Source: Hyphomicrobium_A sp963745205 (GTDB lineage: Bacteria > Pseudomonadota > Alphaproteobacteria > Rhizobiales > Hyphomicrobiaceae). From it: a DNA stretch of 64,000 bases. Position numbers and translations under genes: made by a program. Location: the NCBI GenBank assembly GCA_963745205.1, contig CAVUWX010000016.1, forward strand, positions 86,085 through 150,084, given 5' to 3'. Shown in pieces: positions 8,858 to 17,134 of the stretch; the stretch's first letter is position 1; each line of letters begins with the position of its first letter. The notes below the pieces were generated by a model, which saw only the letters and a program-made list of their open reading frames with translations, was not told where the DNA came from and did no database searches.

Positions 8858-9769
8858 TCACTTGCTGATGGGGTTTTTCGGCTTTTTCGTGGCCCGCGAC
8901 CCCGAGGTCTCGACCCGCTCGGGCACCGCTCTTTCCTCTTTCCGCATGGCGTAGGTGTGCTCCGGAGTCGGGAAGGCGCGCGAGCGGACATCCTGCGCGT
9001 AGTCGCGGATCGCGCCTTCGATGACCTCACCCACCTTGCCGAATTTCTTGACGAATCGCGGCACCCGCGGCGAAAGCCCCAACATGTCTTCCATGACCAG
9101 AATCTGCCCGTCGCAGCCGCGCCCGGCGCCGATGCCGATGGTCGGCACCGGGATCGACGCCGTAATGCGCGCCGCCAGCGGCTCGGTGATCGCTTCGAGC
9201 ACGACGCCGAACGCGCCTGCCTCGGCGACCTGTCGCGCGTCCTCCTCGATTGCCGCCCACTGCTCCTGGCGGCGCCCTTGCGCCTTGAATCCGCCGATCA
9301 CATTGACCGACTGCGGAGTCAATCCGACGTGCGACATGACCGGGATGCCGCGCTCGACGAGATAGTGGACCGTCTCCGCCATGCGTCGGCCGCCCTCGAT
9401 CTTCACCGCGCCGCAATCGGTCTCTTTCATGACGCGCGCGCAATTGCGAAACGCCACCGCGGGACTTTCCTCATACGAGCCGAATGGCATATCGACCACG
9501 ACGAGCGCGCGCTTGGCGCCGCGCACCACCGCGCGGCCATGCATGATCATCAGCTCGAGCGGCACCGGCACGGTCGTCTCGTAGCCGTGCATCACCATGC
9601 CGAGGCTGTCGCCAACGAGCAGGAAATCGCAATACCGGTCCGCAATCGCGGCGGTGTGCGCGTGATAGGCGGTGAGCGCGACGATGGGCTCGCCGCGGCC
9701 CTTCATGGCCGCGATGTCAGGGGCCATCACACGCTTGAGGGTGGAGTGCGTCGACATGGTGGTAAGCAT
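8858..9769 (-). CDS. panB: 3-methyl-2-oxobutanoate hydroxymethyltransferase
   Basis: 303 residues. PanB transfers a hydroxymethyl group from methylene-tetrahydrofolate to 2-oxoisovalerate, the first step of pantothenate synthesis. Diagnostic segments: VALTAYHAHTA, DFLLVGDSLGMVMHG (metal and substrate site), VVVDMPFGSYEES, AVKIEGG, VMSHVGLTPQSVNVIGGFKAQGR and IGIGAGRGCDGQILVMEDMLGL. The tail after YAQDVRSRAFPTPEHTYAM is basic and longer than usual. ATG 9757 (MSTHSTLKR) is an alternative start. panC is not in the window. Confidence 0.97.
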   Translation of the reverse strand: MLTTMSTHSTLKRVMAPDIAAMKGRGEPIVALTAYHAHTAAIADRYCDFLLVGDSLGMVMHGYETTVPVPLELMIMHGRAVVRGAKRALVVVDMPFGSYEESPAVAFRNCARVMKETDCGAVKIEGGRRMAETVHYLVERGIPVMSHVGLTPQSVNVIGGFKAQGRRQEQWAAIEEDARQVAEAGAFGVVLEAITEPLAARITASIPVPTIGIGAGRGCDGQILVMEDMLGLSPRVPRFVKKFGKVGEVIEGAIRDYAQDVRSRAFPTPEHTYAMRKEERAVPERVETSGSRATKKPKNPISK

Positions 9770-9972
9770 ACTCGTTTCAGGGGGCGGCGTCCGTTGGCGT
9801 TGCTTTTACACGAAATGGACAAACCGTGGTCGCGCGGCATCTATTCATTTTTTTCAGCGCTTCCAAGGCCTAGCCTGCTTGCGCTGAGCATTCTGCTAAC
9901 GAAGATTTAGGGTTAAAACCAGCATATAGTCTGGTCTGTTCAGACACACTCTCAGCTTGGGCGGGTGCTTTC

Positions 9973-11757
9973 TTGCAAACCTTCGGTAAATCGGGACGCG
10001 GTTCCCTGAAAAGACGTTTCTCCACCTCTGCGCTGGTTGCTGCCGCACTTTTCGGCGCCGGCATCTTCGACGGCGCGCAGGCGCAATTCTTCCCGTGGAG
10101 CGGTGGCGGCGGTTGGGGTGGGGGTTGGGACGACCAGCCCCGCCGCGCGATCCGCCGCATTCCGCGCAACGTCGAGGATGACGGCGAGAAGATCACCTCT
10201 ACGCTACCGAAGCCGACGGGGCCGCTGGTGCTCGTCGTGTCGATCGGCAAGCAGACCGTCACGGTCTACGACGGCACGCAGAAGATCGCGGTCTCGCAAA
10301 TTTCGAGCGGCATGCCCGGGCATGACTCCCCGACCGGCATCTTCTCCATCCTGGAAAAGAACCGCTACCACTATTCGAACCTCTACGGCGGCGCACCCAT
10401 GCCGTACATGGAACGCATCACCAATTCCGGCGTGGCCATGCACGAAGGCGTCGTCCCCGGCTACCCGGCCTCGCACGGCTGCATCCGCCTGCCCGGCGCC
10501 TTCGCGCGCAACTTGTTCGGCATAACCGAGGTCGGTGCGCGCGTCATCGTCACCCAGGACGATCTGACCCCCGCCGAGTTCCAGAGCCCGCACCTCATCG
10601 CGCCGCTGCCGCCCGACGAGCAGGCGAGCAATCCGCAGGAGCGCGTCGCCACGGCCGAGGCCGCGTCCGCGACGACGAAGGATTTCCCGGGCGTGATCGG
10701 CGTCACGCCGGCGGTTGCCGCCGAGGCAACCGACAGGCCGCGCACGCGTGCAGCCGCCGCGGCCGCCCGCGCCGCCGAGAAGCTGCAGCTTTCGGCCGCC
10801 ATCACGGATGCGGAGAACCGCAAGACCGCGGCGATCGCGAACGCGAAAGCCATGGCCGATGCCGCGCGCGCCGCCAAGGATGCGACCCAGAAGGCACGCG
10901 CCGAGCAGGGCCGGCTCAAAGACGCCGCCGAGAGGGCGGTCCGCGACGCCGCCAACGCCGCCGACAAGTTCAAGGACTTCACCGCTAAGCTGCTCAAGGT
11001 CGAGGTCGACAAGCTCACCAAGGAGGATCTCGACAAGCAGTCCGCCGATGAGCTCGCCGAGGAGACGAAGATGCTCGACCTCGCCGACGCCATCGCTGCC
11101 GCGAAGAAGGCGCCCACCGACCAGGCGCCCGAGATCGAAAAGGCCGTCGCCGCTTCGGCCGAGGCCGACAAGGTTGCCAAGGCCGCCGCCGACGCCGCCA
11201 AGGCCGCGGACAAGGCCATCGCCGACGCCAAAGCCGCTCTCGCCTCGGCCAACGCCATCGACGCGCGCAAGGACAACCCCGTCTCGATCTTCGTCAGCCG
11301 CAAAACCGGACGGCTCTCCGTCAAGCTCGGCATGGGCGATCCGGTCATCGACGTTCCCGTCACCATCACCAACCCCAACATGCCGCTCGGCACCCACGTC
11401 TTTACTGCTGTCGGCTATACGCCCGGCGAGAAGGGCATGCGCTGGAACGTCGTCACGGTAAATACGGCCTCGGCCGTCAGGGAGAAACCATACCGGCGCC
11501 GCAACCGCCACGACGACGAGGCCTACATTGCGCCCGCGGGCGACAATCCCGACCCCGCCAATGCGCTCGAGCGCATCCAGATCCCCAAGGACACGATGGG
11601 TCGGCTGGCGGAGCTCGTGAAGCCCGGCTCCTCGTTCATCATCACCGACTACGGCTTGAGCCGCGAGACAAGCAAGCGCACCGACTTCATCGTCGAGCCG
11701 TGGCGCAGCAGCACGGCAGCGCCGGTCGAGTACGAGGGCGGCCGCTCGCCCGACTAG
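9973..11757 (+). CDS. L,D-transpeptidase (YkuD) with long coiled-coil and second YkuD-like region
   Basis: 594 residues from a TTG start; the first 38 residues are a signal peptide ending at GAQA-QF, after which comes a Gly/Trp-rich stretch. The YkuD domain (about 85-195) carries the catalytic motif SHGCIRL with Cys at 170 and an upstream His at AMHEGV; it forms L,D-crosslinks in peptidoglycan or attaches proteins to it. An Ala/Lys-rich coiled coil spans about 250-430. A second beta-rich region (from NPVSIFVSRKTGRLSVKLG to VFTAVGY) looks like a YkuD half without the catalytic Cys. A bidirectional terminator follows. A frameshifted paralogue with the same layout lies at 50834-52334. Confidence 0.9.
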   Translation: MQTFGKSGRGSLKRRFSTSALVAAALFGAGIFDGAQAQFFPWSGGGGWGGGWDDQPRRAIRRIPRNVEDDGEKITSTLPKPTGPLVLVVSIGKQTVTVYDGTQKIAVSQISSGMPGHDSPTGIFSILEKNRYHYSNLYGGAPMPYMERITNSGVAMHEGVVPGYPASHGCIRLPGAFARNLFGITEVGARVIVTQDDLTPAEFQSPHLIAPLPPDEQASNPQERVATAEAASATTKDFPGVIGVTPAVAAEATDRPRTRAAAAAARAAEKLQLSAAITDAENRKTAAIANAKAMADAARAAKDATQKARAEQGRLKDAAERAVRDAANAADKFKDFTAKLLKVEVDKLTKEDLDKQSADELAEETKMLDLADAIAAAKKAPTDQAPEIEKAVAASAEADKVAKAAADAAKAADKAIADAKAALASANAIDARKDNPVSIFVSRKTGRLSVKLGMGDPVIDVPVTITNPNMPLGTHVFTAVGYTPGEKGMRWNVVTVNTASAVREKPYRRRNRHDDEAYIAPAGDNPDPANALERIQIPKDTMGRLAELVKPGSSFIITDYGLSRETSKRTDFIVEPWRSSTAAPVEYEGGRSPD

Positions 11758-11784
11758 GCGCGCCAGCACTTGCAGACAAAAGAA

Positions 11785-11812
11785 GGGTGCAATGGCTCGA
11801 GCCGTTGCACCC
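11785..11812. terminator. bidirectional rho-independent terminator
   Basis: The arms GGGTGCAATGGCTC and GAGCCGTTGCACCC pair over nearly their full length with one G-U. On the + strand TTTGTATTT follows; on the - strand TTCTTTTGT follows. It sits between the converging L,D-transpeptidase gene and the MOSC gene and can serve both. Confidence 0.85.
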
Positions 11813-11830
11813 TTTGTATTTCCGCGGCGC

Positions 11831-12334
11831 TCAACCCGGCAGGCGCACCGTGCGCTCGGGCGGAGAAACGAGTACCGCCACGGGATCTCCGATCGCCACG
11901 CGCCCGCCCTCGAGCACCCGACACGTGACGCCGCCGCGCCACTGCGGATAGAGCGCGCGCATGAGGCCCTCGCGCGCTTCGTCCATGCGCTTGCACGGCG
12001 TCGTCGGGTAGGTGATCTCGAGCACGGCGGGGCCAATCTGTACGATGCCGCCGAGCGCGCGCGGCAGCTCCACGCCCTCGACGAGGAGGTTCGCCCGCCG
12101 CGCCGTCCACGCCAGATCGGCGGCGTTGCCCAACTTCGCCAGCTCGGCGAGCGCCGCCTCCCAGGCTTCGCGCGCGAGCAACGTCACGCCGCGGCGCGGA
12201 AACTTCCTGCCCTTGTGATCACCCTCGACGCCGCCGTCGGCCTCGATGAGCGCAGCTTCGACGGTCTGCATCGGCGCCCGGTGGGCGGGCCGGCGCGCGA
12301 TGCCGATCAGGCGGCCTGTCGCCCGCTCGCTCAT
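11831..12334 (-). CDS. MOSC-domain protein
   Basis: 167 residues from ATG 12334, which overlaps the stop of the NnrU-like gene as ATGA. MOSC proteins bind a sulfur or metal-cofactor intermediate; relatives include YiiM and the C-terminus of molybdenum-cofactor sulfurases. Visible features: GRLIGIARRPAHRAPM at the start, GVEGDHKGRKFPRRGVTLL, ANLLVEGVELPR and the conserved-Cys region ITYPTTPCKRMDEAREGL, then GGVTCRVLEGGRVAIGDPV. The substrate is unknown. Translational coupling to the membrane protein upstream suggests a joint role. Confidence 0.9.
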   Translation of the reverse strand: MSERATGRLIGIARRPAHRAPMQTVEAALIEADGGVEGDHKGRKFPRRGVTLLAREAWEAALAELAKLGNAADLAWTARRANLLVEGVELPRALGGIVQIGPAVLEITYPTTPCKRMDEAREGLMRALYPQWRGGVTCRVLEGGRVAIGDPVAVLVSPPERTVRLPG

Positions 12335-12912
12335 GCGAGCGGCGAGACGCCGATGAAGAACTGATGCGCCCACAGGAGGATCACGAGGTAGAGCGCGGTG
12401 CCCACGCCCAGCACGATCAGATCGTTGTACCAGGGCCCCGTCTTGGTCCCGAGCGGTCCCAACGCGTGGCGCCTCTTGATCGAGATGCGGTCGTAGACGG
12501 CGAAGGCCAGGAAGCTACCGAACAGCACGAGCGCAGCCAGGTCGCCGTTGGCGAGAAGATGCGCGAGCGCCCAGATCTTGATGGCGACCAGCATCGGGTG
12601 TTTCAGCGCCGTGTGGATGCGCGAGGGAACGTAAGTGGCGACGAGCGCGATGATCGCGGGCAGCATGAGGCCGACGGCCAAGTGCCGCGTCCACAGCGGC
12701 GGCGCCCAGAGCTGCGGATTCTTGCCCGGGTGCATCTGCAGCTTCGCGAAGCCGATCACGATCAGCGCAAAGCCGACGAGCGAGAGGAGGCCGAAGATCG
12801 CCTTGTAGCCGGTGAGACCGAAGCGCGCGATGAGCCCATCGCGCATCGCCACGTTTGAGGGTACGAGGTGGATCGCGAAGAACACCACCAATCCGATCAC
12901 CAGCACGAGCAT
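12331..12912 (-). CDS. NnrU-family membrane protein
   Basis: 193 residues, almost entirely hydrophobic with about five or six membrane helices. Conserved NnrU features: FFAIHLVPS in the first helix, a Pro-Gly-rich loop HPGKNPQLW, and HTALKHPMLVAIKIWALAHLLANGD in the middle, with histidines placed as in this family. NnrU proteins are linked to nitric oxide or nitrite respiration and relate to isoprenylcysteine methyltransferase-like membrane proteins. No denitrification genes are nearby, so the role here is open. It shares an ATGA overlap with the MOSC gene. Confidence 0.88.
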   Translation of the reverse strand: MLVLVIGLVVFFAIHLVPSNVAMRDGLIARFGLTGYKAIFGLLSLVGFALIVIGFAKLQMHPGKNPQLWAPPLWTRHLAVGLMLPAIIALVATYVPSRIHTALKHPMLVAIKIWALAHLLANGDLAALVLFGSFLAFAVYDRISIKRRHALGPLGTKTGPWYNDLIVLGVGTALYLVILLWAHQFFIGVSPLA

Positions 12913-13069
12913 GGAACGACCCCCCTAATGCTCAGCGTGGACATCGTTGCCACGCTACCGCCACCACTATAGGCTCTTTTAGAATCCGGGCGCTTCGGTC
13001 GCCAGTCTGTTCGCAGCCCGGTTCGTTTCCGGAGTGTGCGGCCTCGCCCCAAGTAGGGAGGGGTGCGTC

Positions 13070-13657
13070 ATGCGTATCTTCGCCGCTCCGATGCCGGGCC
13101 TGCGGAGTGCGTCGCCGGCGGCTTCAGGCGTCGTCGTCGAGTTCCCAGTCCGTCCAAAGCGCAAGTCAAGTGGCGTTGTCCCACCCCAACCCCAAACAAA
13201 AGGGATGAGCGCCGCCATGGCCGCACACGCCGAGCTGAAGGAAATCGTTCCCGATTCGGAGCGCGCGCTCGCGCTGGAGATCGCCAAGGCGATGCAGCCG
13301 CCGCTGATGAGCCGGCTCGCACGCATTCAGGGCTCGTTTGGGGAACTCGCGAGCGCCGATGCCGCCGAGGATGCACCCGCGGGGCCAATCCCGCCGCCGG
13401 TCCCGGTAACGCCGATGCCGGCCGCCGCGCAGCCGGCCGCGGCCATGGCCGCCCGGCTGGCACCGTCGCCCGCGCTCATGGACCTCATCGCCGACGACCC
13501 CGACGCCGGCTTCGCTACGCCGCCAGCGGCGGAGTGGCTCGGCAAGGCGCGGCGCGAGCGCACCCGCGCGCGCCTGCGCAACGGGCTCGCCTGGGTCGCG
13601 ACGCTCGCCATCGGCGGCGGCATCGTGGCGGCAACGATGCTGATGCTCCCGCAGTAG
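13070..13657 (+). CDS. hypothetical protein with C-terminal membrane anchor
   Basis: 195 residues from ATG 13070, which follows a strong GGGAGGGG ribosome site. The N-terminal half is polar with a helical stretch (AAHAELKEIVPDSERALALEIAKAMQPPLMSRLARIQ), the middle is Pro/Ala-rich, and the end is a basic segment (GKARRERTRARLRN) followed by one membrane helix (GLAWVATLAIGGGIVAATMLML). The layout suggests a tail-anchored cytoplasmic protein. No known domain was recognised. The frame is coding-like by GC bias at third positions. Confidence 0.6.
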   Translation: MRIFAAPMPGLRSASPAASGVVVEFPVRPKRKSSGVVPPQPQTKGMSAAMAAHAELKEIVPDSERALALEIAKAMQPPLMSRLARIQGSFGELASADAAEDAPAGPIPPPVPVTPMPAAAQPAAAMAARLAPSPALMDLIADDPDAGFATPPAAEWLGKARRERTRARLRNGLAWVATLAIGGGIVAATMLMLPQ

Positions 13658-13668
13658 GAGCGTGCCCC

Positions 13669-14601
13669 TCACGGCAGGAAGCCCTTGTCGAGGTCGTGCG
13701 CCTGGCGCTCGAGCGAGCGGCCCTTGGCGTCGAGTCGCGTTGCCGTCCACGCGATGTGCGTGCCGCCTTCCTGCGACGTGCGCGAGCGCAACGCGACCGC
13801 GACCGTCTCTCCGGCCTTGGCGGCGATCGGCGACATCAGCGGGAAATAGAGCTGCTCCCAGTGCGTGCGCTCTTCCCCGGGTGCGGTCGAAAGCACGATG
13901 CCGGGGCTGAGCTCTGCGCTCCACCAGGTGGCAAAGCCGTAGACGGTCACGGGCGCAGCTGCCTTCCAAGCCGCCTCGCCCTTGCGCGTCGAGCGGTTCT
14001 CCTTGGCGAAGTCGACCACGTCCCACGCCTTGGCGCCGGCTCCGCCGTCGAGCAGCTCCTTTGGCGCCAGCGTGCGCACATAGATGTTGTTGAGGCTCAT
14101 CGTCTTGGCGGCCTTGAGATCGAAGCCGGTCTCGTCCCAGGCACTGAGCTCGGCATGGATGCGCTCGCTGACGACGGGGGCGACGAACTGCGTGACGCGG
14201 CGTGGGATGATCACCCCACCGGGCAGGAGAAAGCGGGCCCGTGCGTCGTTCAGCGTCTCGATGATGTGCTCCTCGAACGGGTAGTTGCCGAGCGTCTCCG
14301 ACACGACGACGTCGACCTTGGGCGGGTCGACCATCTCGGTCGAGTGGCAGGGAAAGAGGTGGCAGTTGCGCGCGCGGTTGGCTTTGAGCGCCTTCGCTGC
14401 GACGCCCGCGACCTCGGCAGCCTCGTAGAGGAACACCTCGCGCGCGCCGAGCTTCGCCGCCATCAGCGCGAGCAAACCCGTGCCGGCGCCGATGTCGGCG
14501 ACCGTCGTCTCGCCGCGGCGAATGACGGCGGCGAGCGCACGCCCGAAGGCCTCGTTGCGCACGCGGTCGGCGATCAGCGTCCGGTGATATTCGATGCGCA
14601 T
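13669..14601 (-). CDS. PRMT-fold class I methyltransferase
   Basis: 310 residues. Motif I DIGAGTGLL at 36-44 and acidic E60 bind SAM. The segment SETLGNYPFEE at 101-111 places glutamates 102 and 111 nine residues apart, the spacing of the double-E loop that holds the substrate arginine in protein arginine methyltransferases. GFATWWSAEL and LSTAPGEERTHWEQ (246-248 THW) match the beta-barrel and THW loop of PRMTs. It may therefore methylate protein arginine; related genes are often loosely named ribosomal L11 methyltransferase. It starts 5 nt after the TrmH-like gene, in an operon of three methyltransferases. Confidence 0.75.
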   Translation of the reverse strand: MRIEYHRTLIADRVRNEAFGRALAAVIRRGETTVADIGAGTGLLALMAAKLGAREVFLYEAAEVAGVAAKALKANRARNCHLFPCHSTEMVDPPKVDVVVSETLGNYPFEEHIIETLNDARARFLLPGGVIIPRRVTQFVAPVVSERIHAELSAWDETGFDLKAAKTMSLNNIYVRTLAPKELLDGGAGAKAWDVVDFAKENRSTRKGEAAWKAAAPVTVYGFATWWSAELSPGIVLSTAPGEERTHWEQLYFPLMSPIAAKAGETVAVALRSRTSQEGGTHIAWTATRLDAKGRSLERQAHDLDKGFLP

Positions 14602-14606
14602 GGTCT

Positions 14607-15432
14607 TCAGAGTTTCAAATCAGGGCCGCGGATCTGGTAGAGCATCAACGCCGTAGCAACGGCGAGGTTGAGTGAATCGAGCTGGCCGGCCATGGGAATC
14701 TTGACCAGCCGGTTGCACGCACTTGCAACCGGCTCCGACAGGCCCGGGCCCTCGCTGCCCATCACGAGCAGCGTCGGCGCGCGGTAGCGCACCTTGCGGA
14801 AATCTTCTGCTCCATCGAGATGCGTGCCGACGACGTCGCCGGCCCAGCCCGCGCGCCAACCCAGGAACGACTCGCGCGTCATGCTTGACGAGCGGGACCG
14901 CGAAGATCGAGCCCATGGTGGCGCGCGCGCACTCGCGCGAATAGGGATCGCAACTCTGGCCGATAAGGATGACGCCGCTCGCGCCGACCGCATCCGCCGT
15001 GCGAATGATGGTGCCGAGGTTGCCCGGGTCGCGCACCTCCTCCAGCGCGAGCCAGAGCTGCGCGCGGTCGATCTTGGCCGCGGGCGCAGCGTCGGCCCAG
15101 CGCTGGCGGAACACCGCGAGCATGCTCTGCGGATTGTCCTTGGAGGCAAGCTTGCCGAGCACGGCCTCCGACACCTCGAGGCATTCGGCGCCGGCTTCCA
15201 GCGACCATGCAACGAGCCCGCGCGCGATCCCGCTCGCGGCCGTGCCGGCGCGGTAGACCAGCGTCTCCGGAATGAATCCGTGCTCGCGTGCAGTGACGAG
15301 GATCGAGGTGCCTTCGGCGACGAACAGCCCGGTCTCCTTGCGGACTTTACGCATCTCAAGCGCGCGGATCGCTTTGACGCGATCGTTCTGCAGGCTGGTG
15401 ATCGGCTTCGGCGCGACGGGTTCATGCGGCAT
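14607..15432 (-). pseudogene. TrmH/SpoU-family RNA 2'-O-methyltransferase, frameshifted
   Basis: The frame beginning at ATG 15432 (MPHEPVAPKPITSLQN) encodes the substrate-binding N-domain and SpoU motif 1 (NLGTIIRTADAVGA), then runs as far as MGSIFAVPLVKHD. There it shifts: the next frame continues RESFLGWRAGWAGDVVGTHLDG, motif 2 (VMGSEGPGL) and motif 3 (IPMAGQLDSLNLAVATALMLY). The break lies near 14877-14885 in a GCGCGCG run and is explained by one missing base. All three knot-fold motifs are present, so either a sequencing deletion or a recent mutation is possible. Its start overlaps the upstream methyltransferase by 11 nt. The target RNA is unknown. Confidence 0.82.
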
Positions 15433-16321
15433 CGGACACCCACCGCGTGAAAAGCGACGTCGGCACAGCGCGTCCGCCGCCCTGCTCGCGGATCGCGAGC
15501 TCGCCCGATTCGAAGCGGCCGCCACGCTCGCTGAGGACTTCGCGGCAGAGCTGGTCGAAGGCGAGCGAGGAGGCGCGGATCGCGTAAATCGTCAGCACGA
15601 GCGATGCCCGGGACGGCGCGAGCAGGCGCGCGCAGTCCTTCAGCAGCGGCGGCAGACCGGAAAACAGATCCCACACCTCACCCTCGGGCCCGCGCCCGAA
15701 CTTCGGCGGATCGACGAGAATGACGTCGTAGGTCTTGCCGCGGCGCACTTCGCGCGCGACAAACTTCTGCGCATCCTCGAGGATCCAGCGGATCGGCGCG
15801 GCGCCGAGCTTAGAGGCCGCCTGGTTCTCCTTGGCCCAGGCGATCGCCTTCTTGGAGGCATCGAGATGCGTCACCTGCGCACCAGCGCCCGCTGCGAGCA
15901 AGGACGCCGCGCCGGTGTAGGCGAACAGGTTCAGGACGCGCGGGGGCTCGTCGCGCGCCTCGCGCAAGCGCTTGAGCATCCACTCCCAGTGCGGAAGCTG
16001 CTCGGGGAAGAGGCCGAGGTGGCGGAAGCTCGCCAGCCGGCACAGCATGGTCACGTCGGAGAGTTTCACCGGCCAGCTTTCCGGCACCGGCTTCATCGTG
16101 CGCCAGCGGCCTTTCTCCTCATCGTCCTCGCCAGCGAACACGGCATCTGCCTTGTCCCAATCGCGGCGGGGAAGCCGCGGGGTCCACAGCGCCTGCGGCT
16201 CCGGGCGGTCGACGACGACCTCGCCGAAGCGCTCGAGCTTGCGGCCCGCGCCGCTGTCGAGGAGCGCATAGTCGGGAAAGCCTGGGGTCTCGATGAGGTG
16301 CAGGGGGGACGGCGTGCGCAT
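15422..16321 (-). CDS. RlmI-like class I SAM-dependent RNA methyltransferase
   Basis: 299 residues. Similar to the catalytic part of RlmI/RlmK-type rRNA methyltransferases but without an obvious PUA domain: HLGLFPEQLPHWEWM, motif I VLNLFAYTGAASLLAAGAG, THLDASKKAIAWAKEN, motif IV ILVDPPKFGRGPEGEVWDL and a substrate-side LTIYAIRAS. DPPKFGRG is typical of the group. First gene of an operon with the TrmH-like and PRMT-like genes. Target not determinable; 23S rRNA is the family precedent. Confidence 0.85.
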   Translation of the reverse strand: MRTPSPLHLIETPGFPDYALLDSGAGRKLERFGEVVVDRPEPQALWTPRLPRRDWDKADAVFAGEDDEEKGRWRTMKPVPESWPVKLSDVTMLCRLASFRHLGLFPEQLPHWEWMLKRLREARDEPPRVLNLFAYTGAASLLAAGAGAQVTHLDASKKAIAWAKENQAASKLGAAPIRWILEDAQKFVAREVRRGKTYDVILVDPPKFGRGPEGEVWDLFSGLPPLLKDCARLLAPSRASLVLTIYAIRASSLAFDQLCREVLSERGGRFESGELAIREQGGGRAVPTSLFTRWVSDAA

Positions 16322-16451
16322 CTTTCTTCTCTAGGACAGGCGCACGCTTCTAGCACGGCGCCCGTGTCGAGCTATCTCCGGGAGGCGAAAATGGGGGTCT
16401 GCCGCGGCTTGGCGATGCTTGATGACACGAGCGCTCCGCTCACCCGGCGAC

Positions 16452-16697
16452 CTATTTCGTGCGATCGCTCTGCGCCTTGAGGGGATCGCGCTCCTGCTGC
16501 AGGTCCTCGAGCCGCTCCTGGCCTTGCAGCTCCGACTCGCTCCCGGGCGAGTGTGGCGTCTTCTGATTTTTGAGTGCCTTGATGCGCATCTCCAAGATCT
16601 GTTGTTGGACGCGGACGCTCGCGCGCTGCGACCAGAAAATCGTGATGAAGGCACCCGCTGCGACGAGGAATACACCTAGGATCAGCGACAACCGCAT
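16452..16697 (-). CDS. small membrane-anchored coiled-coil protein
   Basis: 81 residues: an N-terminal membrane helix (SLILGVFLVAAGAFITIFW) then a charged helical segment rich in Gln, Glu, Lys and Arg (VRVQQQILEMRIKALKNQ ... LEDLQQERDPLKAQSDRTK). A weak GAGACGAG ribosome site precedes the ATG. It could be a small inner-membrane protein with a coiled-coil domain. No homologue is recognised by eye; the prediction rests on composition. Confidence 0.45.
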   Translation of the reverse strand: MRLSLILGVFLVAAGAFITIFWSQRASVRVQQQILEMRIKALKNQKTPHSPGSESELQGQERLEDLQQERDPLKAQSDRTK

Positions 16698-16763
16698 CGG
16701 CTCGTCTCACGAAAGATCTCGGTGAGCCCTTCGATATTACACCGGCCCCCATCGGACGCCGCC

Positions 16764-16794
16764 AAAAAAATAAGCCCAGCCGTTGGGCCGGGCT
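16764..16794 (-). terminator. rho-independent terminator without an obvious upstream gene
   Basis: On the - strand AGCCCGGCC pairs with GGCTGGGCT (one G-U) around the loop CAAC, followed by TATTTTTTT. The next - strand gene upstream is prfB, ending at 17849, and the deaminase gene on the + strand lies between. The terminator therefore probably ends a short transcript begun in 16800-17130. The 16698-17134 stretch otherwise holds no convincing gene. Confidence 0.7.
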
Positions 16795-17134
16795 CCAAGT
16801 CGTTCAAATCACACCTGCTGCACGTGGTGGCAAGAAGAAACGTCAGCGGGCGCAACTGAGGTTTCGCGTAGCGGGACTTGGTGGCGAAAATCAGCCGCGC
16901 AGCAATTTTCAACACAACGTTGCAGCCGGAATTTGGTTCCCGGCTCGCTCGAAGTTTGGCGCCGGCGCCGGAGCTCGGGGTTGCCCGCCGTGCGCCCGAA
17001 CGGCTCGCCCGCTTGTGTTCAAACTGTCCTCAAGTCGCGTGTCGCTCAATTTGCGAAGCGCACCTGCAGCCACCGTTAAGGCTTGCCTGTTAGCCCTAGG
17101 TCCCTGCGCAACCGCAGCGACGGAGGCAGTTCCC

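Noticed and set aside
10204..12036. Long - strand open frame across the L,D-transpeptidase gene
   Set aside because: It is the complement of a high-GC coding sequence with a clear YkuD domain; its composition is Arg/Gly/Val-rich shadow sequence.
16682..16915. 77-residue - strand frame spanning the orphan terminator
   Set aside because: It reads through the terminator hairpin and has no ribosome site or recognisable motif.
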